From Mesoaciditoga sp. (GTDB lineage Bacteria > Thermotogota > Thermotogae > Mesoaciditogales > Mesoaciditogaceae), in the NCBI GenBank assembly GCA_015491995.1, contig WGFY01000043.1, positions 1-64,000 of the forward strand: 64,000 nt of DNA, read 5' to 3'. Each line of letters opens with the position of its first letter. The stretch's first letter is position 1. The position numbers and the translations under genes are program-made. Positions 1 to 7,568 of this stretch are shown in pieces. The notes beneath the pieces were generated by a model. It did not search any database. It saw only the letters and a list, made by a program, of their open reading frames with translations, and was not told the origin of the DNA.

Positions 1-82
1 CCGTTCATCCTCGAAGTTATTTTACCATAAAAAGATGAACGATTTGTTTATATGTGAATTTTTACTCATGACTCAAAATTTT

Positions 83-110
83 GTAGGGGCAATTCATGAA
101 TTGCCCCTAC
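83..110. repeat. Perfect 28-bp palindrome, REP-like element
   Basis: The arm GTAGGGGCAATTCA is followed immediately by its exact reverse complement, so the element is fully self-complementary and would form a long hairpin. It lies in the intergenic stretch left of the prepilin gene. There is no adjacent T-tract, so it does not look like a simple terminator. From memory, GTAGGGGC...GCCCCTAC palindromes are dispersed repeats in several bacterial phyla and resemble REP/IS200-derived elements; that link is inference. The rest of bases 1-155 shows no gene I can support. Confidence 0.75.
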
Positions 111-155
111 GCGATCGAATAACCTCTTCACAGCTATTGCGGATCAAAGCCACGT

Positions 156-180
156 AAAAAAACCCACCACAATGGGTGGG
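156..180 (-). terminator. Intrinsic terminator of the prepilin gene
   Basis: CCCACC and GGTGGG form a 6-bp GC stem with a 6-base loop. On the minus strand the stem is followed by seven T residues. It lies about 25 bases past the prepilin stop codon. Confidence 0.75.
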
Positions 181-206
181 AGATATTCACTTGAGTTAAC
201 GACGAA

Positions 207-620
207 TTACCAGTAAATAGAAATAGTACTATCGACAGTGGGTCCAGTACTACCTTTGGTAACTGCGCTCCATACATTTTCAACGTCTTTAGTGCTAGGT
301 GAACTTTTTGTATACCAAGCTTTGATGACATATTCATTTGCTGTAACTTTACTCGCTGTAACACCGTAATCAGAAGAATAATTAGAATTACCGGCAAGAT
401 ATGGCTTAAGGTCGCTAATTGTCACAGTTGTTGATTTTTGGGTATAAATGTATTGCTGCGCTGCTGTTGAAATTGCCCTTAAGTTCTCCGCCACTCTTGT
501 AGCATTTGCGTGGTTTATGGCATTAATTGCAACTGGTACCAATGCTCCCATCAACGCGGCTATAACTGCCATGACGATAAGAAGTTCTATTAACGTAAAA
601 CCTTCTTTCCTCTTTTTCAT
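207..620 (-). CDS. Type IV pilin-like protein (prepilin)
   Basis: A secreted or surface pilin/pseudopilin of 137 residues. The N-terminus has a basic leader (KKRKEG) and a class III signal: prepilin peptidase should cut between Gly7 and Phe8, giving a mature FTLIELL start with the usual Glu at position 5 and a hydrophobic helix to about residue 30. The rest is a soluble head domain rich in Ser, Thr and Tyr, with no cysteine pair visible. The ATG at 620 is chosen because GGAGGTG sits 8 bases upstream; a longer reading frame would begin inside that binding site. No pilus assembly genes are nearby, so this is an orphan pilin gene with its own promoter and terminator. Its job (adhesion, uptake or secretion) cannot be told from sequence. 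Confidence 0.88.
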   Translation of the reverse strand: MKKRKEGFTLIELLIVMAVIAALMGALVPVAINAINHANATRVAENLRAISTAAQQYIYTQKSTTVTISDLKPYLAGNSNYSSDYGVTASKVTANEYVIKAWYTKSSPSTKDVENVWSAVTKGSTGPTVDSTISIYW

Positions 621-661
621 AAATTTCACCTCCAAAGCTAAATTTCAAAATCATTATCATG

Positions 662-691
662 ATTCTATCATATTATCGGACAGGTTGCCAA
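662..691 (-). promoter_or_regulatory. Putative sigma-A promoter of the prepilin gene
   Basis: Read on the minus strand: TTGGCA (686-691), an 18-base spacer and TAGAAT (662-667), about 40 bases upstream of the prepilin start. The hexamers differ from consensus at one or two positions. Confidence 0.45.
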
Positions 692-697
692 AAAAAT

Positions 698-1906
698 TCA
701 ATTTCCCGTTTTCAATTTGCATATTTTTAAGACAAGCGTCGCGATTTCCTCTCGCCCATCTCCGAAAATATTCCACATACCTTTTGATGGAACTTTCGCA
801 TGTAAAATGGCTTCACAAAGCTTTGATTGAGTGTAGGCTTTTATACGATCGATTCCAAAATATTTTGCAGCGATTTCCAACATTGAAACGTTCAGATCAT
901 CAAAAGATGTAGATGGAACAATTTCCAATATCTTGGGCAATATTTTTTCATACACTGCAAAATCAATCGAACATCCGTTAGCGTTCACATTCAATATTTT
1001 TGCCAATTTCAAAATTTCATCTTTATTCGAATTCAGCATGTCGTCTATAAGGATATTTTTATCACAAGGATATATGTAATAATCACGGCCAACGAATTTT
1101 CCAAAACTTTTCATCGTGTCGAGATATCCCATCTTTTCCCAAAGCGCTTCTTTTTTCGGATCGAAATCCATGGCATTCCCAAGTTGGCCCGATGGGGTGA
1201 TGATCTTCAACATCACATCATTGGGAATTTTCGGTAAAAATATCGGTGTGTCGGACACGTTTATCAACAAAATGCGTTTGAATCCCTTTTTCAATGCCAT
1301 GGAAACCGGTGCGTTGTTGTAAAAGCCACCATCTATGTAAACGTTACCTTTTATTCTCCATCTTTGAAAAAGGGGATAGTTTGAGCTTGCCATGAGGTAG
1401 TCGATTAAGGATCCTTTTGGCATTTGGGATAAGTAAATCTCCACGGGTGAAAAATTTGAAAGATCGACGGTTACCAATCCAAAATCGATGCCGGACTCTC
1501 TGATCTTTTTTTCACTCAAATAAGTCTCTATCATTTCTTGCAATGGCTTGACGTTAAAGCCTTTTTCACTGATGAAAGTTTTTGTGAGATTGGAAAGGTT
1601 AAGCGTGCTTGTGGCAAGATTGGATGGAAGTTTTACAATATTGGAGAACGATAATTTTTCCCAAATTCTGTACATCTCATCGATCGAGCCCTGAGCAAAA
1701 AAGGCACCGTTAAGCGCACCAACGGATGTACCGTAAACTCCTTTCACATTTAAATTCAATTCTGTAATCGCTTTAAGCGCCCCCACTTCATATGCACCTC
1801 TTGCCCCTCCACCTGAAAGCACAACTGCCCATGGAGAGGCAAGAACAAAAACATTGACCAAGAACAAAAATGTTAAAAGAATAAGTGTAAATTTTGATTT
1901 CGACAA
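698..1906 (-). CDS. Patatin-like phospholipase family protein, exported
   Basis: A 402-residue serine acyl hydrolase of the patatin/RssA family, expected to hydrolyse acyl esters of phospholipids or other lipids. The first 24 residues are a signal peptide or membrane anchor (hydrophobic run ending VLAS). The catalytic domain shows the oxyanion motif GGGARG (32-37), the nucleophile elbow GTSVG with Ser61, and the partner aspartate in DGG (Asp192), so the Ser-Asp dyad is intact. The region after about residue 220 has no domain I recognise. The start is TTG, set by AGGAGGTG seven bases upstream. It is a single gene, divergent from the PAS-GGDEF gene and 77 bases upstream of the prepilin gene on the same strand. 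Family assignment is firm; substrate is unknown. Confidence 0.9.
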   Translation of the reverse strand: MSKSKFTLILLTFLFLVNVFVLASPWAVVLSGGGARGAYEVGALKAITELNLNVKGVYGTSVGALNGAFFAQGSIDEMYRIWEKLSFSNIVKLPSNLATSTLNLSNLTKTFISEKGFNVKPLQEMIETYLSEKKIRESGIDFGLVTVDLSNFSPVEIYLSQMPKGSLIDYLMASSNYPLFQRWRIKGNVYIDGGFYNNAPVSMALKKGFKRILLINVSDTPIFLPKIPNDVMLKIITPSGQLGNAMDFDPKKEALWEKMGYLDTMKSFGKFVGRDYYIYPCDKNILIDDMLNSNKDEILKLAKILNVNANGCSIDFAVYEKILPKILEIVPSTSFDDLNVSMLEIAAKYFGIDRIKAYTQSKLCEAILHAKVPSKGMWNIFGDGREEIATLVLKICKLKTGN

Positions 1907-1974
1907 AACGATTCACCTCCTGTTTCTTTCCACATTATACTATACTAAATTTTCTTTATGTACTCGACTCAAAA

Positions 1975-1983
1975 TGATATAAT
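1975..1983 (+). promoter_or_regulatory. Putative extended -10 promoter for the PAS-GGDEF gene
   Basis: TGATATAAT: a perfect TATAAT with an upstream TG, 37 bases before the TTG start. No convincing -35 box is visible. A second TATAAT on the minus strand (complement of 1934-1939) may serve the divergent patatin-like gene. Confidence 0.45.
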
Positions 1984-2019
1984 CAATCTCAAAGGGTGTC
2001 AGGATAAGGAGGACGGTAT

Positions 2020-2946
2020 TTGAATGAAGAAAAAATATTTTCAAAGATATCAGGGGTAAGTGCAGAAGACATACTGAACAGTATATCAACCGGAATTTAC
2101 TTTGTTACGCACGATCGGCAGATACTTTATTGGAACAAAGGCGCTGAAAGTATAACAGGATTCACTGAAAATGAAATCGTTGGAAAAAAGTGCTTTGAAA
2201 CTCCTTTAAAGCATTTGGATGACAAAGGAACCAACCTGTGTGAAGGATATTGCCCTTTGGTAGAAGCTATGGAAAAAAAGAAGAGAGTCGAAAAAAAAGT
2301 TTGGGTTCACACAAAAAGTGGAAATCTCAAGCATATAATCGTTAAAGCTGTCCCGATGTACGATAAAGTTGGACAACTGTTAGGAGCGGTTGAAACATTT
2401 GATGACATATCTCTAATAGACAAAATGAAAGATATGAACAAGAGACTCAAGGAACTCTCAATCAGAGATCCACTCACAAATCTTTACAACAAAAGGGAAA
2501 TGTATTTTCACTTGAAAAGAGCCATCGCAAAATCTTCCCGAGGATCTAAGATGGCTGTAATATTTATCGATTTGAATAATTTTAAAAAGGTTAACGATAT
2601 TTGTGGACATCTTGAAGGAGATAGAATTATAAAGGAATTTTCTCGAAAGATAAGAATGGCGTTGAGGGAAGAAGACATGCTGTTTAGGCCAAGAGCGTCG
2701 AGGTTTGGAGGAGATGAATTTGTAATTGTTTTAGAGGTGAATCGTTTTATGAATAAAAAAAATCTTACAAAAAGGATCGAAGAAATTATGAAAGGTTTCT
2801 CAATCGAAAGTTGTATTGGAAAGATCAATATGGCAATCGGGGTAACCAATGTAAACACAACAGACAGCATAGAAAAAATCTTTAAAAGGGTGGATTTGGC
2901 AATGTACAAATCGAAGAAAAGTGGAGAGGCAGAGTTCACCGATTGA
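2020..2946 (+). CDS. PAS domain diguanylate cyclase (GGDEF)
   Basis: A 308-residue cytosolic signalling protein predicted to make cyclic di-GMP. Residues about 12-125 form a PAS sensor domain (the TGIYFVTHDRQILYWN start is typical); a short helical linker follows, then a GGDEF domain from about 145 to 300. The active-site motif is intact (FGGDEF, residues 229-234). A likely inhibitory-site RxxD (REED) lies upstream, but about five extra residues (PRASR) sit between it and the active site compared with the usual spacing. There is no EAL domain and no transmembrane segment. The TTG start is supported by AAGGAGG eight bases upstream. The ligand of the PAS domain is not evident. Confidence 0.9.
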   Translation: MNEEKIFSKISGVSAEDILNSISTGIYFVTHDRQILYWNKGAESITGFTENEIVGKKCFETPLKHLDDKGTNLCEGYCPLVEAMEKKKRVEKKVWVHTKSGNLKHIIVKAVPMYDKVGQLLGAVETFDDISLIDKMKDMNKRLKELSIRDPLTNLYNKREMYFHLKRAIAKSSRGSKMAVIFIDLNNFKKVNDICGHLEGDRIIKEFSRKIRMALREEDMLFRPRASRFGGDEFVIVLEVNRFMNKKNLTKRIEEIMKGFSIESCIGKINMAIGVTNVNTTDSIEKIFKRVDLAMYKSKKSGEAEFTD

Positions 2947-2950
2947 GTTC

Positions 2951-2980
2951 AAAAAGAAAGGGTTCCTTTTGAAGAACCCT
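2951..2980 (-). terminator. Terminator between converging genes (mainly for the CLC gene)
   Basis: AGGGTTC and GAACCCT make a 7-bp stem with an 8-base loop. On the minus strand it is followed by TTTCTTTTT, so it best serves the CLC gene that ends at 3005. It may also slow transcription of the converging PAS-GGDEF gene. Confidence 0.65.
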
Positions 2981-3004
2981 CTTCCCAAAGAATTTTCTTT
3001 CTGA

Positions 3005-4768
3005 TCATTGCGTGAACAGTTCCACCTGTTCCGCAGCGGCTTCAGCGATCTCTTCTTTTGTGATCACACCTATGACATCGGAAATCGATGCACATTTCCC
3101 GTTCAAGGTCACAAGTGCCGTTGGACATTTCTTTTCTCTCATTCTTCCTATCACGTTGAAGAGCATATCATCTTCTCGTGCGATTACGTATTCTTTGCTC
3201 ATGACGTTTTTTATCTTCAACGTCTTATCAGCTTGTCTAAGGAGATATTTCATAGTAATAACGCCAATTACGCTGCTTCCATCCGTTACCACAAAGCTTA
3301 GAACTGCAGAATTAGCGCGTGCTTTTAGAACATCTTCGATCTTCATGGATTTTTTAACTGCAACCACACGTTTTTCCATTATGCTTTTTACCCTCTTTAC
3401 AAGAAGGATGTTCATGTGGAAAACTTCAGGTATCATGTGCCCACGCCTTGTGAGTTTTTTCGTGTATATGCTGTCTTGAGAGAAAATCCTTCTAACTCCA
3501 TCGGCAATGGCAACGGTTATTATTATGGGAAGAATGACGTTGTAATTTCGTGTCATTTCAAAAACCATCACTATGGCGGTGATCGCAGCTCCAGTTGTTC
3601 CACCGATCATCCCGGCCATTCCAACCACTCCAAAAGCTGCAGGGTTTGCGTGGATGGAAGGGAGAAACATGTTTAGAAATGATCCGTACATTGCACCTAA
3701 AGTCGCTCCCATAAAGAGAGAAGGTGAGAAAATTCCTCCGGAGGCTCCAGAGCCCAATGTCAGTGACGTGGCCAAAAGTTTGAGAAAAGCTATTAAAAGC
3801 AAGAAGTAAGGGTTCAAAAGTGTTCCCATCAGTACGTCCTGGATCGTACTGTAGCCAACACCTGCAACGTAATAATGACCGAAATTCACGAATAGAAAAT
3901 ACATGAGTATGCCTTGAATAAACATGCCGATGACATGGCGGGTATAATAGTTGCCTTTCATCTTGTCGAAGAAATCTTCAAACCCATATATAGCTTTCAC
4001 AAACAAAGCCGACGCTCCCCCAATTATCAAACCCAGCCCTAAGTAAGTTATCAAAAGATATGGATTGGAAAGTTGATCTTTTGGGATGGCAAATGAAGGT
4101 ATTACAAAGGAGGGATTGTTTCCAAAGAAGATGCGCCCTATAAACGTGGCGGTTGAAGTTGAAATCGCAATCGGAACGAAAGTCCTTACGCTTAATTCTG
4201 GAACCATTAGCTCTATTGCGAACAACAATCCCCCTATTGGAGTGTTGAAAGTTGCGGCTATTCCCGCACCTGCTCCTGCTCCAATCAACGTAACTTTTTG
4301 CCATACTGGCATTCGTACAAGCCTTCCAAGCATGGATCCGAAAGTTGCCCCAATTTGAACTATAGGACCTTCACGTCCAATGGAACCACCACTGCCTATG
4401 GACAAAGCAGAAGCAAGGGATTTTATGATTGCGACGACAGGTCTGATCTTCCCTTTGTCGTAGTAGATGGCATCCATGACTTCCGGGACACCGTGCCCTT
4501 TGGCCTCCGGCGCAAAATTCTTAACCAAGAATGCCACACCCAACGCTCCAAGAACTGGAACGAGCATGATGTACTTTCCCCACGGGCTGGCTGGTATATG
4601 CAGGTTGGCATTGTAAAGAAATGAGAACTTACCGAAGAACATGGCGTTGTGAAAAAAAGCTATGAGTACACGGAAGAACACCGCGCCGAATCCCGCAACT
4701 ATTCCCACCATTATTGCCAACATTGATAACTTGAACTGACTTAAACCTTTACCTCTTCTTCCATTCAA
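3005..4768 (-). CDS. CLC-family chloride channel/transporter with CBS domains
   Basis: A 587-residue membrane protein moving chloride or a related anion. Residues about 12-430 are the CLC core; residues about 455-587 are a CBS pair that probably senses nucleotides. The anion path motifs are GHGVP (91-95, with His where many CLCs have Ser), GREGP with the gating glutamate Glu133, GGIFSPS (344-350) and the pore tyrosine Tyr409 (RNYNVILP). The position matching the internal proton glutamate of E. coli CLC (Glu203) is Leu187 in FAIELM, while the preceding glutamate is kept as Glu186. That suggests channel-like or differently coupled transport; this is inference. The start is a TTG preceded by GGAGG. 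It is a single gene with its own terminator. Confidence 0.9.
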   Translation of the reverse strand: MNGRRGKGLSQFKLSMLAIMVGIVAGFGAVFFRVLIAFFHNAMFFGKFSFLYNANLHIPASPWGKYIMLVPVLGALGVAFLVKNFAPEAKGHGVPEVMDAIYYDKGKIRPVVAIIKSLASALSIGSGGSIGREGPIVQIGATFGSMLGRLVRMPVWQKVTLIGAGAGAGIAATFNTPIGGLLFAIELMVPELSVRTFVPIAISTSTATFIGRIFFGNNPSFVIPSFAIPKDQLSNPYLLITYLGLGLIIGGASALFVKAIYGFEDFFDKMKGNYYTRHVIGMFIQGILMYFLFVNFGHYYVAGVGYSTIQDVLMGTLLNPYFLLLIAFLKLLATSLTLGSGASGGIFSPSLFMGATLGAMYGSFLNMFLPSIHANPAAFGVVGMAGMIGGTTGAAITAIVMVFEMTRNYNVILPIIITVAIADGVRRIFSQDSIYTKKLTRRGHMIPEVFHMNILLVKRVKSIMEKRVVAVKKSMKIEDVLKARANSAVLSFVVTDGSSVIGVITMKYLLRQADKTLKIKNVMSKEYVIAREDDMLFNVIGRMREKKCPTALVTLNGKCASISDVIGVITKEEIAEAAAEQVELFTQ

Positions 4769-4889
4769 AAAAAATCGCCTCCAACAAAATGTCTTTACGA
4801 CACAGATTATATTCTTTCTTTGGCTAAAAAGGAAAAGCTTTTAATATTTTTCAGTAACAATAGATTTCCACAATTGTTTCAAAACCATT

Positions 4890-4917
4890 TTGAACCTCTA
4901 CTGTGTAGGGGTATAAT
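4890..4917 (+). promoter_or_regulatory. Promoter of the mbx-nfn operon
   Basis: TTGAAC (4890-4895), a 16-base spacer and a perfect TATAAT (4912-4917). It lies about 60 bases before the first mbx gene and is the only clear promoter ahead of the 12-kb operon. Confidence 0.65.
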
Positions 4918-4979
4918 ACGAAAGAAATGATTTTTTCGTTCAACCTAATGAGAACTTTTTCACAAAATGAGGTGATGAT

Positions 4980-5489
4980 GTGGAAAGAGCAGAAAGTTCC
5001 ATAGCAAGCCGTTACATTTATGCGGTGGTAATTTATTTTTTCTTGTGGATCGTGTTAACCTATCCATTTTCTATTCATGAATGGGAAGCGGGAGCGTTAA
5101 TTGCTTTTCTTGGTGCACTCCTTTCGTACAAACAACTGAGCATGTCGGGTGTTAAGAATATCAGGAGAATAGGAATCTTGTTGTTTTGGTATCTGCCTGT
5201 TTTCACCTGGGAGATGATCAAGGCCAATCTTCACGTGGCTTTAATCGTCCTTAACCCTAAAATGCCGATAAATCCTGGCATCGTAAAAATCAAAACGAAT
5301 TTAAAATCCCCCGTGGCACGCGTTTGGTTGGCAAATTCCATAACGCTTACACCTGGAACACTGTCGCTGGATATCGATGAACAGTATCTTTACATCCATT
5401 GGATAACAGTTGGCGCTGAAGATGTGGAAGGAGCCACAAAGGAGATAGCAGGAACCTTTGAAAAGATTTTGGAGGCGATGTTCAAATGA
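4980..5489 (+). CDS. mbxA: Mbx/Mrp complex subunit, MnhE-type
   Basis: A 169-residue membrane protein of the MnhE/MrpE family, first subunit of the ion-translocating antiporter module. Two or three hydrophobic segments fill the first 80 residues (YAVVIYFFLWIVLTYPF and following), then a soluble tail containing the family sequence LANSITLTPGTLSLDI. The start is GTG, with GAGGTG just upstream. It opens an operon in the order E-F-G-D-B-C-H-H'-M-J-K-L-N known for archaeal Mbx (also called Mbs) and Thermotoga clusters, and overlaps the next gene by four bases. It has no catalytic role of its own; it helps build the membrane sodium/proton path. Confidence 0.9.
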   Translation: MERAESSIASRYIYAVVIYFFLWIVLTYPFSIHEWEAGALIAFLGALLSYKQLSMSGVKNIRRIGILLFWYLPVFTWEMIKANLHVALIVLNPKMPINPGIVKIKTNLKSPVARVWLANSITLTPGTLSLDIDEQYLYIHWITVGAEDVEGATKEIAGTFEKILEAMFK

Positions 5490-5758
5490 GGATCGAAATA
5501 CCAACTGCCATATGGGTCATTTGGTTTGCCACCGTTTCATTGGCCACCGTTTTGGCCACGATAAGAGCCGTTGTTGGTCCAACCAATTCTGATAGGGTAG
5601 TTGCCCTTGACAACTGGACTACCATCACCACAGGTTTTTGGGTAATACTTGCTTTATTTTTCTTTCAATTTGTCCTTTTGAGCGTTGCCATGGTTTACGC
5701 AATCCTTTCATTTCTTGGCGGTTTGGTAATCGCCAGATACCTTGAAAGGGGGCTTTGA
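5486..5758 (+). CDS. mbxB: Mbx/Mrp complex subunit, MnhF-type
   Basis: A 90-residue MnhF/MrpF-like protein with three membrane helices covering nearly its whole length. The family signature VRAVVGPTNSDRVVALD appears here as IRAVVGPTNSDRVVALDN between helices one and two, so the assignment is firm. It overlaps mbxA by four bases (ATGA) and is translationally coupled. It belongs to the small-subunit part of the antiporter module. Confidence 0.92.
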   Translation: MRIEIPTAIWVIWFATVSLATVLATIRAVVGPTNSDRVVALDNWTTITTGFWVILALFFFQFVLLSVAMVYAILSFLGGLVIARYLERGL

Positions 5759-5760
5759 AC

Positions 5761-6120
5761 ATGCTTGACGCTTTTCTCGGATGGACAGGAGTGGTGTTCG
5801 TATTCATCGGTGTTTTCTTCCTTTTTTTAGGGGCACTTGGAATATTACGCCTTCCGGATCTTTTAAACAGGCTTCAAGCCGGGACGAAGTCCACGACTCT
5901 TGGCGTTGTGGCAACATCTATAGGAGTAGGATTGATCGTCAGAGGATGGATTTTGTTTGCAGCAGCGTTGGCCGTCTTTCTTCTCATGACCAATCCAATT
6001 TCCAGCCATGCAATAGCAAGGGCGTCTTATAGGGCTGGTGTGAAGCTTTATCCCGGTACACATCCAGATAAGTGTGAAGAAAGAAAGTGGAAACTTCCAG
6101 AGGATGGTGAAGAGAAATGA
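5761..6120 (+). CDS. mbxC: Mbx/Mrp complex subunit, MnhG-type
   Basis: A 119-residue MnhG/MrpG-like membrane protein with three helices. The conserved stretch LGILRLPDLLNRLQAGTKS following the first helix is the family hallmark. The ATG at 5761 is preferred because the AAAGGGGG binding site is eight bases upstream; a TTG two codons earlier would be too close to it. The C-terminal tail is polar. It overlaps the next gene by four bases. Role: structural component of the ion-translocating membrane arm. Confidence 0.92.
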   Translation: MLDAFLGWTGVVFVFIGVFFLFLGALGILRLPDLLNRLQAGTKSTTLGVVATSIGVGLIVRGWILFAAALAVFLLMTNPISSHAIARASYRAGVKLYPGTHPDKCEERKWKLPEDGEEK

Positions 6121-6371
6121 TAATATACATTGCGGCGTTGGTTGTAGCTGTGGTAATTACGACGGCCTTGATAGCCGTTTTTTCTAAAAAGCTGCTCTCT
6201 TCCATCATAGCAATGGGACTTGTAAGTCTCGGAGTTTCCGGCCTTTTTTTCTTTCTTCAAGCTCCAGATGTTGCGATAACTGAAGCGGCGATAGGTGCTG
6301 GGCTTTCAACTGCCATATTCGTTATAGCTTTAAAAAAAGTGAAGAAGGGAGAATCCGAAGATGAGGAATGA
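6117..6371 (+). CDS. mbxD: Mbx/Mrp complex subunit, MbhD-like (DUF4040)
   Basis: An 84-residue protein with three hydrophobic helices, matching the DUF4040/MbhD unit that in Mrp complexes forms part of the C-terminal region of MrpA. The sequence FFLQAPDVAITEAAIGAGLSTAI is the recognisable core (Asp in APDVA and the Glu in TEAA are the conserved charged residues), shown here at residues about 46-68. Start and stop overlap with both neighbours. Role: part of the membrane arm next to the antiporter-like subunits. Confidence 0.88.
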   Translation: MIIYIAALVVAVVITTALIAVFSKKLLSSIIAMGLVSLGVSGLFFFLQAPDVAITEAAIGAGLSTAIFVIALKKVKKGESEDEE

Positions 6372-7194
6372 TACTCCTATACTTGTCAAAAAAATAACAG
6401 CTCTATCACTTATAACCATACTAATGGTAGGTTTCTTTTGGGCGTTCACGGAGATGCCAAAGGGATCGTCTGTAAATGTCAACAATAGAGTATCAAGACT
6501 TTACATTCTAAAAAACGTGAAAGCGGCAACGAAATCCTTGAACTCAGGAAATTTTTTTGCAAAGGGCATGAAACCGTTACGTTCTGATGTGCCATACTCT
6601 CCCATCACTTTTGGCAAAAGCGCTAACCTTGAAGATGGTGCGGCGAATGTGGTTACATCTATAGTCGTTGACTACCGCGGATTCGATACGCTTGGCGAGG
6701 TTACCGTGCTTTTTCTTGCCGCAACAGGGGTTGCAATGTTGTTTTTTGGGAAACGAAAGAAAAACATCATAAAAGCACAGGCGAGTTTGATAATGTCAGT
6801 TGGGACAAGAATTGCGTATGCAGTGATACTCCTTTTTGGCATTTACATCTTCGTTCACGGACATCTCACACCAGGTGGGGGTTTCCCTGGAGGAGCGGTG
6901 ATAGCGTCCGGAGTGCTTGGACTTTTCTTGGGAAATGATCATTACGAGTCAAACCATTTGGGTTTGAAACTTTTTGAATCGCTTTCCGGAATGGCGTTTG
7001 TCATCATAGGCCTTACAGGCTTATTCAGTGTTAACTCTTTTCTTGCCAATTTTCTGCCAACAGGCGTGATCGGAGACCTTTACAGCGCGGGTTTCATAGC
7101 GTTGATCTACATAGCCATAGGAATGAAAGTTGGAGCAGAATTATCAGCCGTTGTCGATTCGATGATCGTTGATACGGAAGAGGAGTGGTCATGA
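6361..7194 (+). CDS. mbxF: Mbx/Mrp subunit: MbhE-like plus MnhB domains in one protein
   Basis: A 277-residue membrane protein that joins two modules. Residues 1 to about 130 resemble MbhE: a first helix, a periplasmic-type loop, then NVVTSIVVDYRGFDTLGE before a second helix. Residues about 138-270 are the MnhB domain with the hallmark GHLTPGGGFPGGAV. In archaeal Mbh these are two genes; in Mrp they correspond to the MrpA C-terminal part and MrpB. The start ATG at 6361 lies inside the end of mbxD and has GGGAGA nine bases upstream. Assignment is strong. It connects the small subunits to the large antiporter-like subunits. Confidence 0.9.
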   Translation: MRNDTPILVKKITALSLITILMVGFFWAFTEMPKGSSVNVNNRVSRLYILKNVKAATKSLNSGNFFAKGMKPLRSDVPYSPITFGKSANLEDGAANVVTSIVVDYRGFDTLGEVTVLFLAATGVAMLFFGKRKKNIIKAQASLIMSVGTRIAYAVILLFGIYIFVHGHLTPGGGFPGGAVIASGVLGLFLGNDHYESNHLGLKLFESLSGMAFVIIGLTGLFSVNSFLANFLPTGVIGDLYSAGFIALIYIAIGMKVGAELSAVVDSMIVDTEEEWS

Positions 7195-7568
7195 TGCAAG
7201 AATTCCTCCAAAATTATGTGTACTTGATAGGATCTATGTCCTTAATAGGGATAGGTTTGTACATAACCCTTACAGATGAGAATATTTTCAAAATCATCGT
7301 GGGGCTTAATATCATAGAAAGCGGAACAAATCTTTTTATGGTCGCAATAGCATGGTATCCAAAGGCCGTTATGCCGATATACACTTTGACCAACAAGCTA
7401 TCGATAAACGGAAAGGTAATAGCCGCAGATCCACTGCCTCAATCTCTCGTGCTGACTGCCATAGTCATAGGCTTGGGAACAACTGCGCTTGCCTTGACTA
7501 TAGGAATAAAGATATTTGAAAAATACGGCACGTTAGATGTTAGAAAGATCAAGGAGGCGGGAAGATGA
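7191..7568 (+). CDS. mbxG: Mbx/Mrp complex subunit, MnhC/NuoK-type
   Basis: A 125-residue, three-helix protein of the MnhC/MrpC family, related to NuoK of complex I. The pattern IGLYITLTDENIFKIIVGLNIIESG shows the conserved N-glycine-glutamate arrangement (GLNIIESG), split here between helices one and two, and LTAIVIGLGTTALAL in helix three. ATG at 7191 follows GAGGAG; a GTG two codons earlier is less likely. It overlaps mbxF and mbxH by four bases each. The glutamate in helix two is the expected proton/sodium path residue. Confidence 0.92.
   Translation: MMQEFLQNYVYLIGSMSLIGIGLYITLTDENIFKIIVGLNIIESGTNLFMVAIAWYPKAVMPIYTLTNKLSINGKVIAADPLPQSLVLTAIVIGLGTTALALTIGIKIFEKYGTLDVRKIKEAGR

Noticed and set aside
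1-12. GAGG-ATG on the minus strand at the very edge, possible start of a gene leaving the window
   Set aside because: Only three codons are visible, so nothing supports a gene call.
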